Notes under the pieces: model-generated
The model's input: only the letters and a program-made list of their open reading frames with translations
Told to the model about the DNA's origin: nothing
The model's database searches: none
Shown here: in pieces, positions 22,901-32,188 of the stretch
Layout of the letters: each line of letters starts with the position of its first letter
Numbering within the stretch: position 1 is the stretch's first letter
Assembly: GCA_027943245.1 (NCBI GenBank)
Contig: JANDJZ010000168.1
Location: 1-64,000 of the forward strand
DNA length: 64,000 bases
Source of the DNA: Acanthamoeba sp. SK_2022b
Taxonomy: Eukaryota; Discosea; Longamoebia; Acanthamoebidae
Reading direction: 5' to 3'
Program-made: the position numbers and the translations under genes

Positions 22901-23447
22901 AACGCGCTCATGTGGCCAGCCTTGCGGTCGCCGCCCAAGGACGTGGTATGGGCACGTCATACATCCACTCCTTCCTAGCAGCTCGCGGCCAGCATGAAGC
23001 TTGTGTTCATGGGCCAGGACAAGCTGATCACAAGATGCGGACCCACGCTTTCTGCTCAAGGATACAGCTTTGGTCCCCAATCGCCTTGCCGTCCCGCAGC
23101 CCCTGTAGTGCGCTTGCATCAGCCCACCCACTTTTGTGTGGCCGTCAACGCCGTGCGGACGCCCACGCCCCCGTCGCCCTTCCCGCGGCTTACATGCCAT
23201 GTTATCCCAGGCGGTCCGACCATCCCTGTTCGCCACCAGCGTCAAGAGGCCTGGGCCCTGACGGCACCACCGGGTCGCTCATCACGATACCCTTCCTCAA
23301 CTCGGCCGACATGGCATCTTGCCAAGAAATCTGCCCTGCCCATGCACGCGGTCCGTTGTGCGGGGCCATCTTTTCATGGGCTGACTTGGTACATATGTCG
23401 ACCAACACCAGAGCTTGTCCGCCTGGCTTGCGTGGCCCTGCCCGTCA
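19951..23447 (+). pseudogene. Roco-family (Pats1-like) gene remnant: myotubularin, LRR and Roc pieces
   Basis: Read on the plus strand across frames: a helix-rich piece near 20120-20300 (FIAELLPLLEGEVL, KKDLYLRQWVEDASIWKNDG); a Ser/Thr/Pro-rich linker near 21000-21560; a myotubularin-phosphatase fragment at about 21777-21860 (LDPYFRTLQSFCSLIEKEWM), with PHPSQVKFWSG near 22120. Leucine-rich repeats follow at 22400-22920 (LPSLRTLNISHNNVATI, LGLLHNRIRNLPP, LPNDFFKLASLQDL), and then a Roc-like P-loop start near 22990 (KLVFMGQDK) without the usual GKT. Dictyostelium Pats1 has myotubularin, LRR, Roc-COR and kinase in this order, which is the basis for the call. The frame breaks repeatedly; no COR or kinase piece is recognisable. 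Confidence 0.5.
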
Positions 23448-23494
23448 ATTAATTAAAACAGGGCATTGCGATGGGCCGGCGAGCGGTGTTGATG

Positions 23495-23528
<34 letters not shown>

Positions 23529-23575
23529 AGTGAAGAGATTCAACCAAGCGCGGGTAAACGGCGGGAGTAACTATT

Positions 23576-23610
<35 letters not shown>

Positions 23611-23611
23611 A
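23448..23611 (+). rRNA. Fragment of the large-subunit (28S) rRNA gene
   Basis: About 164 bp matches the universally conserved domain IV core in sense orientation: AATTAAAACA ... GGTGTTGATGCAATGTGATT, then TGCCCAGTGCTCTGAATG, AAACGGCGGGAGTAACTA and CTCTCTTAAGGTAGCCAAAT. The match stops at CGTCATCTAA, where rRNA would continue TTAGTGACG. It is a dispersed fragment, not a functional rDNA unit. At least one universally conserved position differs (AACTATTACTC for AACTATGACTC). Confidence 0.88.
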
Positions 23612-24130
23612 CGGGACACATGGGACGGAGGTTGGAGTAGAACCTTGACATCGTTGCACAACAGGAACTTGTTGCTTGAGGGCGCCATCCGCTCATTGAC
23701 GACCTTCTCCTTGCCCTCCACCTCCTCTATTGTTGCGTAGAGCAAATCTATGGTCAGTGGTCGTGCTGCGCATCGGGGTGTCACTACCGTCGCAGGAGGG
23801 GTATAGGCATACCAGGATGACAGCTTCGCGGAACGGAGGGGGTGGCGGTATATCTACCTTGCGTTTTCATGCGATCTTGCTGTTCTGGTGCGGTCCCATG
23901 GGCGGCATGGTGTGCTTGGTACTACAGCTTGGCGTGCAGCAGGAGCGTGAGACCGGCCTCCACGTGGTGACCGTTGCCCTCTACATGTAACACACGCCGC
24001 ACTACCGAAAGAAACACTGCTATTGGCGAGGAAATAGCGGGAAATACACACCTACCCAGCAGCGGAAAAATGCTTCAAAATGGTCGCATGCGGGGAAAAG
24101 GCGTGCACGCCCCACACGCCATCTACTCGG
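23612..24130. other. No gene supported
   Basis: The minus strand has one coherent stretch (23739-23612; YATIEEVEGKEKVVNERMAP, NKFLLCNDVKVLLQPPSH) directly abutting the rRNA fragment. I do not recognise it and cannot frame a gene. Confidence 0.35.
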
Positions 24131-24140
24131 TGTGATCTGC

Positions 24141-24306
24141 ACGCTTTCTACCCGCCCCGCCTCTCCCCGCTTTCTACCCGCCCCGCCTCTCCCCGCTTTC
24201 TACCCGCCCCGCCTCTTCCCGCCTTCTACCCGCCCCGCCTCTCCCGCCTTCTACCCGCCCCCGCCTCCCCGCTTTCTCCCCGCCCCGCCTCTCCCCGCCC
24301 CGCCTG
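24141..24306. repeat. Short-unit tandem repeat, pyrimidine/CG-rich
   Basis: About seven imperfect copies of a 22-25 bp unit built on CTTTCTACCCGCCCCGCCTC. It marks the border between the decayed region and the transposon-like island. Confidence 0.85.
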
Positions 24307-24320
24307 TACTTGTGAAAGTT

Positions 24321-27300
24321 TTACTCTGAGAAGTTATCGTCAGTCTCTTTAGCCGCGTCGTCCTCGTCGCTCTGCTCACTCTTGTCGTCCTCGTCTTTGT
24401 CCTCATTGCTCTGCTCGCTCATGTTGTCGTCCTCGTTGTTGTCCTCATCATCGTCCTCGTCGTCGTCGCTCTGCTCATCAATCTCGTTCTCAATGCGCCT
24501 CGAAGCACGATGGTTGAAGATCAATACGCCCACCACATGGGGATCACTGCAGAAGTGCACGTGACGCAGGACTCGCCAGGGGCTATCCTTGCACGCATAA
24601 GGGACAAAGTACAGCCTGTGTATCTTGAACCGCTTGAAGTTGGAGGTTGGGTACATGTTGTCTTGTTCGTCGATCGCACAGCCGAGCTGCATCTGCAACC
24701 ACCACATGGGCTCCATGCCCTGCATGATTTGCACCTCAAGGAACTCTTCAATCTTACCTATCACCACACGATCGCGCTCATGGACAAAGGCACAGTCGTT
24801 GTCCATGAAGCTGAACAACACCTACATGCATCATTAGAAAAGAACAACACTGGAAATGGCACATGAATGTACCTGAGGTGTTCACTTTGGAACACAAATG
24901 ACGACCCAATGGCCTTGTTCAAGCCTGCGCCCTGCCAGCCATGCACTTTTGTAGAGGCACAGGTCGCTTGTTCAAAAGTCCATGTCGATGTCGTGCTCCT
25001 GCCTGATTGCAGCCTTGAGCCTGCACTTGGCAATTGAAGATGGAGGTCATGATGGCCTGTAGGACTTGCCTGCAAAGCCATAGCATTTCCACTGCCTCGG
25101 CGTCTTGGCCAGGGAGCTCATAGCACTCATCACCACATTGTGAAGGTGTGTCTGTACATGCCAGAGTTGGTACACAAACCAAAACGGTGCACTCCAAACA
25201 AGAGTTACATACCTTGAAAAGCACATCTCGCTCGTTGGCCTGCTGGTTTGTCATACAGCACATCTCCTTGGCCTGAAGATGCTGTTGCTCATAGAGCATT
25301 GTGTCCTGGAACCACATTGGGCCCAGAAAACGGATCTGCTCAGCCAGGTGCTCCATCGTCTCAAAATTGGGCACATTGAGGAGGTTGAGTGGCTGTGGCG
25401 TTGCGTCACTTTCTGTTGTTGTCGTCATCATCATCTTTGCCTTGCTCCATCTCTCCTTCTTCTTCTTCTTCTTCCTCTTCTTCCCAGGGCCTTGCTCCCT
25501 CTTCCCAGACCACTTGGGTATCTCTACAACGCCATTGTAAAGTGAAAAAAACAGGCTCTTCCACTCTACCATGAGCCTTTCAAGCCAATCAAGGTCATTG
25601 TTGGTGAGGGAGTTGCGTTGTAGTAGCGTTGCAATGTCAGCATGCAGACACCAGGCCCTGAGCTCATTGTCATTGACCAAGTTGATCAACAAGACCTCAA
25701 TGACTTGCATGAGACTGTCCATCTCACTGCCCTTGAGGCTTGCCACCCCCAACTGTCCCTGCACTCTACACTTAGTGTGTTGTACAATGAAACAAAACTA
25801 CAAGTGGGCATGTACATCTTCATTCCATCGCACAATGTGGACTCTGTTGGTGATAGAAGAGATGCCAGGAAAGTCCACCAGCTCCTTGAGTCTCTTGTTG
25901 ATTTCATTCCAGAGCCTGTTCTTGATGGCTGTATATAATAAATGGCACTTCATGAGATGTGACTGACGTGAGTTGCAAAAGTCATCAGAAGGAGAAGAGC
26001 CATACCTTGGCAGTGCCCAAGTACACAAGATGGAGCAGACAAATGCCAAAACACCTGTAGAACGAGGGCCACACCCACCAAAGTTTCCAGAACAGGCTCA
26101 CCTCCTGCGCCCAGCCAAAGGCCTTGATCCTTGTGTTCACATGTCCAACCACACCTTGGCGACCAGATTGACTGTCTTCAAGAGCCCTCATGTGTGCCTT
26201 ATATACAGTCTTGTAGTTCCCTCACAGTGATGGTTTTTGCACAGTTCAGCCCTTGATCTCAGTAGGCCATGAGCTGACAAAGTTGAGATCTGCCAGCTTA
26301 TGGCAGTACCTGCAGCCGCACTTCCTTCCAGACAAACCTGTACACATGGCATCAGCCAACAAGGGACTGGGGACAACGTACCAGCCATTTCCATCTGGGA
26401 TGGGTGATCACCCAAGATCACATAGGCCAAGCCATAGCACCATCGCATGATGCCCTCTGCCTTGAACTCAATATCAATGCCACACTTGAGAAGCCTCATT
26501 GGGTTGATTATCACCTGCCGTATTGCGTTGGTGAGATTCACTGTCTTCAGGATTAGAGTGAGTAAGAATCTCAACTCGGCCTTTTTGTACACTGTGCAAG
26601 ACATGTTGGCAACGCTCATATAAATCCCCATGACAGACTTGTTCCTTGAGCAGCTCTGCTCAAAGGCATTGATGTAGTACACTGGCAGCAGTAGTTGGCA
26701 GCTTGAGGGGTTTCAATTGTGCTTCCTTGCACGCAGACCAAACCACCTGTACGAGTGCATGAGGGAAATGTGCTCTGTGAATGTACCTTTTGCACTGCTT
26801 CCACCTCATGGAACGGCATGGATGATCAATAGGGCCCTCACAAAAGTGGAACTGCTCTTGCACAAGTTGTGTGCATGTGAGACGTGCATATCAACTTGTG
26901 AGCACATTGATTGGTGAGACGAAGTATATCTTCTTGTCCTCTGGCAACTCCTCTGTGCCTGGCACTGATGTCTCACAGAAGGGCAATGGAGGGAACATTT
27001 CCATGTAAAACTACAGTTAGAAAATGAGCATGAAACCAAAGTTGGAGTACATACCACTCCTGCTTTCTGAAGCAGGTAAACTGACCTTGGCAGCTTTGCC
27101 TTGATTGCGAGTTCAGGATCATGTAGGAGAGACAGGAACGGAGCCAACGTGGTGTTGGAAATCACAAACTCCTTCTGTAGATGGTAGAGCTTGACCAAGA
27201 GGGACAACTTGGGGGTCGTCACACTATGTGTTGTCATTATGCCCTCCCAATCTTAGTATTTGTGAAATAAACAAGATAATAGACGTACCTTTGGTATAAT

Positions 27301-28669
27301 CAAGTACTTGTCAAGCTCATCTTGAGTGGCTGGTTGAGCTTCATCGTCCACCATCTCGTCTTTGTCTTTGTCTTTGTCTTCATCTTCATCTTCATCTTTG
27401 TCTTCATCTTCATCTTCATCTTTGTCTTCATCCTCATCTTCGTTGTCTTCATTGTCTTCGTCCTCATCCATCTTGTCATTGCCATTGTCCTCATTGCCAT
27501 CGTTGACCAGCTCATCTTTGTCCTTGTTGCCATTGTCTGAGTCCTCACTCATGGGGGGGCTGGCTGGACTCAGCAGCAAAGAAGTGGAGATTGAACTCGT
27601 CAAAGATGCCATCCTTGTGGAATCTGAAGTCGTCAAGTCGACTTGTTAGATCGTGGCCACATCACACAAGAGCAGGAAACATACATTGCTGATGTGTTTT
27701 GGTCTTGTTATGAGACCATATATTTGGTATGTGCTGGTGGCAGTTGTTGCACCAGTATCTGTTCTCCAAAGGGTTCTCCATCACTCCACCCCCCCCTCCA
27801 ATAAAGTGAAGTGTATTTACACAGAACAAAGCACTATTTACAAGCTTTTGCTTCCATCAACATCCCTGCACATAAAAATAAACAAAGAGTACTGGATAGA
27901 AAGAGAAAAGGGCGTACCTGTGTCAGTGGCCTCATCCCAGCTTGGGCCTGAGAGTATCCACTGCAGCTTCGAGAGTGGACCTTTCTCAAAGCCAGGTGGA
28001 ATGATTGCGCCAGGGTAGGCCAGGGCGTTGCCAAGCTTGATCCAGCACTTGGGGCAGACCATCTCCATGGGATGGCTGATGTCGGGTCTGCACCAGAGTA
28101 CAACTGTTAGCATTCTCTAAAGATTAAAGGGGGTGAGGATGAGATCACATACACACAAATGTAGCTCATGTAGGATACTACCTCATCCCACACATGTAGT
28201 TGTTCCCAGCACCAATGAAGGGTGCACCTGGCAAACAGGATCTGGCTGTTCTTGTTGACAGCAACACACATATGAAAACACTTGAGTGAGAACCATTTGA
28301 TTAGCTCCTTGGGAGCCCCATCAAGCAAGTAGGCATCAATGCTCTGGTCTGTAACACCCCAAAGCTTGAGGCGTTCAGAGGACAAAGGCATCACCACAAC
28401 CGCCCTTCTCAAGTGCTCAGCATCCTCCTGTACAATCATGATGAACAAGATGAAAATGAAAAGAAGCAACAAAGAGAGCACTATACCTGCTGATGACAAA
28501 GCAGCTCCTCCTGCTCCAACAAGGCGCAGTCAGCCCGCTCAATCTGCTCAGCTTCCTTGGCCGCCTGATTGTCAATCATCAGTGAAGAAGGGAAGGCCAG
28601 AGAGTCAAGTGGATGAACAATAGCCTGCTCTGTGTGGATGATTGATGCTGTCTCCACCGTCTTGGTCAC
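24321..28669 (-). mobile_element. Multi-exon transposase-like gene (Plavaka/KDZ-type element)
   Basis: Minus-strand coding blocks, separated by GT-AG introns, run from about 28669 (MTKTVETASIIHTEQ) to the stop at 24321. They include: a block with KLWGVTDQSIDAYLLDG; a zinc-ribbon-like piece (HPMEMVCPKCWIKLG, near 28070); an acidic Asp/Glu/Lys repeat (27300-27600); LPEDKKIYFVSPINVL (26950); YVILGDHPSQMEMAG (26430); and a late block (25764-25215) with LKGSEMDSLMQV, a Lys-rich patch and FETMEHLAEQIRFLGP. The last, acidic tail ends DDNFSE. The GD-P and H-xx-xIRxLGP segments and the Lys-rich patch recall C-terminal parts of Plavaka/KDZ or CACTA-like transposases. Exon junctions are incomplete, and some blocks may be broken. 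The region is clearly more AT-rich than its flanks. Confidence 0.45.
27355..27500. repeat. Hexanucleotide-type repeat coding for Asp/Glu/Lys
   Basis: Runs of TTTGTC and TTCATC on the plus strand read (DEDKDED)n on the minus strand within the transposase-like gene. A similar (GATGAA)n block occurs on the plus strand at 29400-29510, suggesting shared origin or convergent slippage. Confidence 0.75.
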
Positions 28670-28918
28670 TGCAGATGCTTTGTGCTCTGCTTTCTGTCAC
28701 TTGGCATGGTGGGCAATCTGTTTTTGCCACCTGCCCAGTCACAAGGGATTAGAGGAAGCAAACTCAAGCAATAAAGAGAGCAGGAGGACGTATGTCACAT
28801 GAAAGATCACCTTAGATTAACAAAAAATGGGAGGATTTATTTGTACATACCATAAATCTTGCCCTGATCATGACATTGCACATGATTTTGTAAATTAAAT
28901 AATAATTTTCTCTTCAAG
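28670..28918. other. AT-rich spacer upstream of the transposase-like gene
   Basis: No open frame of interest. Ends in AT-rich sequence (AAATTAAATAATAATTTT) immediately before the foldback element. Confidence 0.4.
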
Positions 28919-29209
28919 GCGAGAGGGTCTCCCCATACTTGGGTGGTGCTGCCCCAATGGAGAGCACTCTAAAGAATGAAAAAAGGCCCCGCCGATTTTT
29001 GTACTCGGCCAGCCATGGAAGAGGCAAAAATCCGGGCATGTCAATATTTCTGTGGAAGCATTGAAAATGTCGACAACATTTCTGACACGCCAGCTTATAT
29101 CCTGGTTTGTCCCAGGGACCTGAGTACAAAAATCGGCGGGGCCTTTTTTCATTCTTTAGAGTGCTCTCTGTTGGGGCAGCACCACCCAAGTACAGGGAGA
29201 CCCTCTCGC
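28919..29209. mobile_element. Foldback/MITE-like element with 88-bp terminal inverted repeats
   Basis: The left arm 28919-29006 and the reverse complement of 29122-29209 match at 84 of 88 positions. Both start GCGAGAGGGTCTCCC and end TTTTTGTACTC. The 115-bp spacer carries no gene. The left flank ends CTTCAAG and the right flank is a T run, so no clear target-site duplication can be named. The size and structure fit a non-autonomous inverted-repeat element. Confidence 0.85.
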
Positions 29210-29380
29210 TTTTTTTTTAATTAATTAAAACAAACACTTGCCGGCAATTGGGCAACATTTTGATTCTGCTGCCACTCATGTGCCATAAGGTACAAGCACG
29301 CTCATTCTTTATTTTGTTACACTTTATTCACTTATTACTTGTTGAATTATTATTATTGTTATTATAACAGGACTGTATAC
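29210..29380. other. AT-rich spacer
   Basis: Follows the foldback element with a T run and TTAATTAATT; no gene supported. Confidence 0.4.
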
Positions 29381-29386
29381 AAGTGT

Positions 29387-31095
29387 GACAAGCTTGTCCA
29401 TGAGGATGAAGATGAAGATGAAGATGAAGACAAAGACAAAGATGAGCTTGTCCATGAGGATGAGGATGGGCAGTAGGATGAGCTTGTTGATGAAGATGAG
29501 CTTGTCCATGAGGACGAGGTTGAGCTGCTGTCATGGTACACTGTCACCTGCTTGAAGATAAACATAAAATTTATATTTTTATCTAATTTATTTGTTTTAT
29601 TCACTTGTTGCACAAGTGTTTGCCTGTGCATTGTAGAATGGTTTGGTCACTGCAGTGGTTTGGTCATTGTTCTACTTGCCAGCAACAACACTACATGTTG
29701 TTGAAGATGAAGAAGAATGAACAGTTCAAGGTCTACATCTGCAGGATGCTGGGCTGGTTAGTCCATCAGGGTGACAAGATGGCTCAAATCCTTGGTGTGC
29801 AGAGCCAGGTGCTTGTACATCTCAAACAGTGGAACTCAGTGCTCTCTGTGGAGATGATCCATGAGGATCTCAAAGCCAAGAGAGAGGCTCTCTACTTTTG
29901 ATGTGGTGGCTTCAGCAAGACTGGCGATGGTGTAGTAGCCAATGAGAACTTCAAGAAGAAGATGATGGACAAGTACAAGGTCACCAAGGTGAACAATGAT
30001 GTTGAACAACATGTCAAGTGGAACCTCTCTAATTGGGTAAGTAGTTGTCAACAACAAGGACAAGGACAAGAGGCGCGACTACAACAACAACGACAACAAG
30101 GACAAGAGGCGCAACAACAATGACGACAACAACAACAAGGACAAGGACAAGAGGCGCGACTACAACAACAACAACGACAAGGACAAGAGGCGCAACTACA
30201 ATGATAACAACGACAAGGACAAGAGGCGCAACGACAATGATGACAACAACAACAAGAGGCATAACGACAATGACGACAACGACAATGACAAGAGGCGCGA
30301 CTCCAGCGACGACGACAAGAGGCGTAACAGCAATGACGACGATGATGAGAAGCTCCACGATAGACAAGCTGACTGCTGTATCAAGGGCCAGAAAAAGGAC
30401 GTCAGTGACCGCTGGTCGAACATGAAGAAGCGCAAGCGTACAACTAAATTGAGTGAGTCTCAGACAAGTGACGAAAGCTGCACCAAATTGGAGCTCCCAT
30501 CGATGAATAAGAAGTCTCAATCCAAACCGACCTCAAGGTCGGCCACCTCGTGGGAGAGAGCGTCTGAGGTGGGCATGCCTGCCAAAGGCCCACACCAACC
30601 TCAACGCCAAGCATGTCCGACTGAGAAGGGAGTGTCGCTGATCATTGAACGAGCGGCGAAGCAAAATAAGAGAGCAAGAACAGAGTCTTCTTCTCAGCCA
30701 GCAGAGCCCTACGTTCCAACGGTAAGTCTGCCTCTTTCTCTCTTCAGACTGCTCGTTCTTAGATGTCTGTGCAGGATCAGGAAGACCTTTTGGCTCTGCT
30801 CAGCACGGTGGCCGCAAGCAAGGGTGGACCTGCCGGCACAGGAGAAAGCCCTCTTCCCAGAACTTCAGCAAGTAAAGTGGGCCGCCGTGCCGACACTCGT
30901 GATCTGCCCGACCAGTCCGTTCGTACGATCCTTCTTATGATGATATGCTCAATGTCCTCCCTTTCCAGAAGCAAAGAGAGGTACCAGGAGCTGAGCGCCG
31001 AGCATGAGCCCTCCCCCCATCGCCTGCCTGCCGGCCAGCCAGCAACTGAGTGGACAAGACTCCGACTCCACACATCCTTCCTTCTAGCTTTGTAA
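29387..31095 (+). CDS. Lys/Arg/Asp/Asn-rich protein of unknown function, possibly second ORF of the element
   Basis: Coding blocks on the plus strand. An acidic block sits at 29390-29470 (DKLVHEDEDEDEDEDKDKDE). Block 29700-29900 reads MKKNEQFKVYICRMLGWLVH and is followed, after an in-frame TGA at 29899-29901, by NENFKKKMMDKYKVTKVNND. A likely donor at GGGTAAGT (30035) follows. A repeat block at 30045-30345 reads (KDKRRNYNDN)n and leads into a basic domain (MKKRKRTTKLSESQTSDES, 30422 on). An intron begins near 30722 (GTAAGT), and the last piece contains QDEQ-like text QEDLLALLSTVAASK. Exon structure and start are uncertain, and the TGA may mean it is broken. The composition suggests a nuclear, nucleic-acid-binding protein. 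Confidence 0.35.
30045..30345. repeat. Degenerate AAC/AAG/GAC repeat coding for Lys-Asp-Arg-Asn tracts
   Basis: Units of 24-36 bp based on AACAAGGACAAGAGGCGC recur at least eight times with drift. Confidence 0.8.
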
Positions 31096-31134
31096 CGTGC
31101 AAAAAACGCTTCTTGGACGCAGAGCGGGTAGTAA

Positions 31135-31625
31135 ATGCCTTTCCCGCATGCGTGCGGCAGCCCCACTCTACGCGCCTGCGTGGAGCAAAAGTATCTTTTT
31201 TCCGCATGCGTGTGGCTGCCCTACTCTGCACGCTTGGGCAAAGCGGGTAGAAACGGCCTTTTCCCGCATACGTGTGGCTGCCCTACTCTACACGCTTGGC
31301 CAAAGCGGGTAGAAACGGCCTTTTCCCGCATGCGTGTGGCTGCCACTCTACACGCTTGGCCAAAGCGGGTAGAAATGGCCTTTTCCCGCATGCGTGTGGC
31401 TGCCCTACTCTACACGCTTGGCCAAAGCGGGTAGAAACGGCCTTTTCCCGCATGCGTGTGGCCGCCGCACGCTACGCGCCTGCGTGGAGCAGGCAAAAAG
31501 TATCTTTTTCCCGCATGCGTGTGGCCGCCCCACGCTACGCGCCTGCGTGGAGCAGGCAAAAGTATCTTTTTCCCGCTTGCGCACAGCGCGCCGCTCTACA
31601 CGCTTGGCAAAGCGGGTAGCGAGTG
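31135..31625. repeat. Minisatellite, about 62-bp unit, eight copies
   Basis: Each unit contains CCCGCATGCGTGTGGC near positions 31139, 31198, 31262, 31325, 31386, 31447, 31509 and 31571. Two unit types exist: one with ACGCTTGGCCAAAGCGGGTA and one with GCGCCTGCGTGGAGCAGGCA. Most units include TTTTCCCGC or TTTCCCGC. Long open frames across it are a by-product of periodicity. Confidence 0.88.
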
Positions 31626-31675
31626 GGTTTTCCCGCTCTCCCTTCCCGCTTGCGGGAGGTGTTGCAAACCCGCCA

Positions 31676-31687
31676 TTTTCCCGCCAA
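31676..31687 (+). promoter_or_regulatory. E2F-type site following the minisatellite
   Basis: TTTTCCCGCCAA matches the E2F/DP consensus, at the end of a sequence already containing many TTTCCCGC motifs. No plus-strand gene start can be tied to it, so function is inference. Confidence 0.3.
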
Positions 31688-31689
31688 CC

Positions 31690-32188
31690 ACCGCGCAATC
31701 CCGCAGTTTACCCGCAGCTCTTTCTAGCAGTGAACAAATCAGTAGGTGCTCGCATTGTTGTTCGAGGCGAAGGGCTGCGCCTCCAAGTGGCTGCTCCAGT
31801 GCTGACATGTGCTTGTGTGTCACAGAGCCATTCGCATCTTCCCTAGGCGGACCCTAGGCGGCAGAGCCGAGCTTGGAGGCGGCAGGGGAGGCGCAGGAGG
31901 TCATCGCCCCAGTCCTCGACGCCCTTCTGAGCAGAGGAAGAGCCATAACCTTATACGGCGATCAGTGTTGCTCAGCTCCGCGGTCTGTCCCATCCACTCG
32001 AGGGTGACGAGCCTGTGGGGTCAGCGTAATCGCGTGGGCGGTTAAGAGGACAAGAGACGGGTGCTGCACAACGCTGAAGTCACAAACAACTTGTATTGTT
32101 GCTGATTAAATGCTGCGCCACCGGTCTGTGCAGAGGTGAGCAGGAGAACAGCTGTCGTGTGACCTTGTTCACCTCCTGGGCGAGGGCT
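31690..32188. other. Intergenic region 3' of ADA2
   Basis: No supported gene. It separates the repeat island from the ADA2 stop at 32189. Confidence 0.45.

Noticed and set aside
31135..31620. Several 60-150-codon open frames over the minisatellite
   Set aside because: They repeat the same 20-residue unit in different frames and result only from the repeat period lacking stops.
24141..31625. CRISPR-like arrays (24.1 kb and 31.1 kb tandem repeats)
   Set aside because: Units are directly adjacent with no unique spacers, in a eukaryotic intron-rich context.
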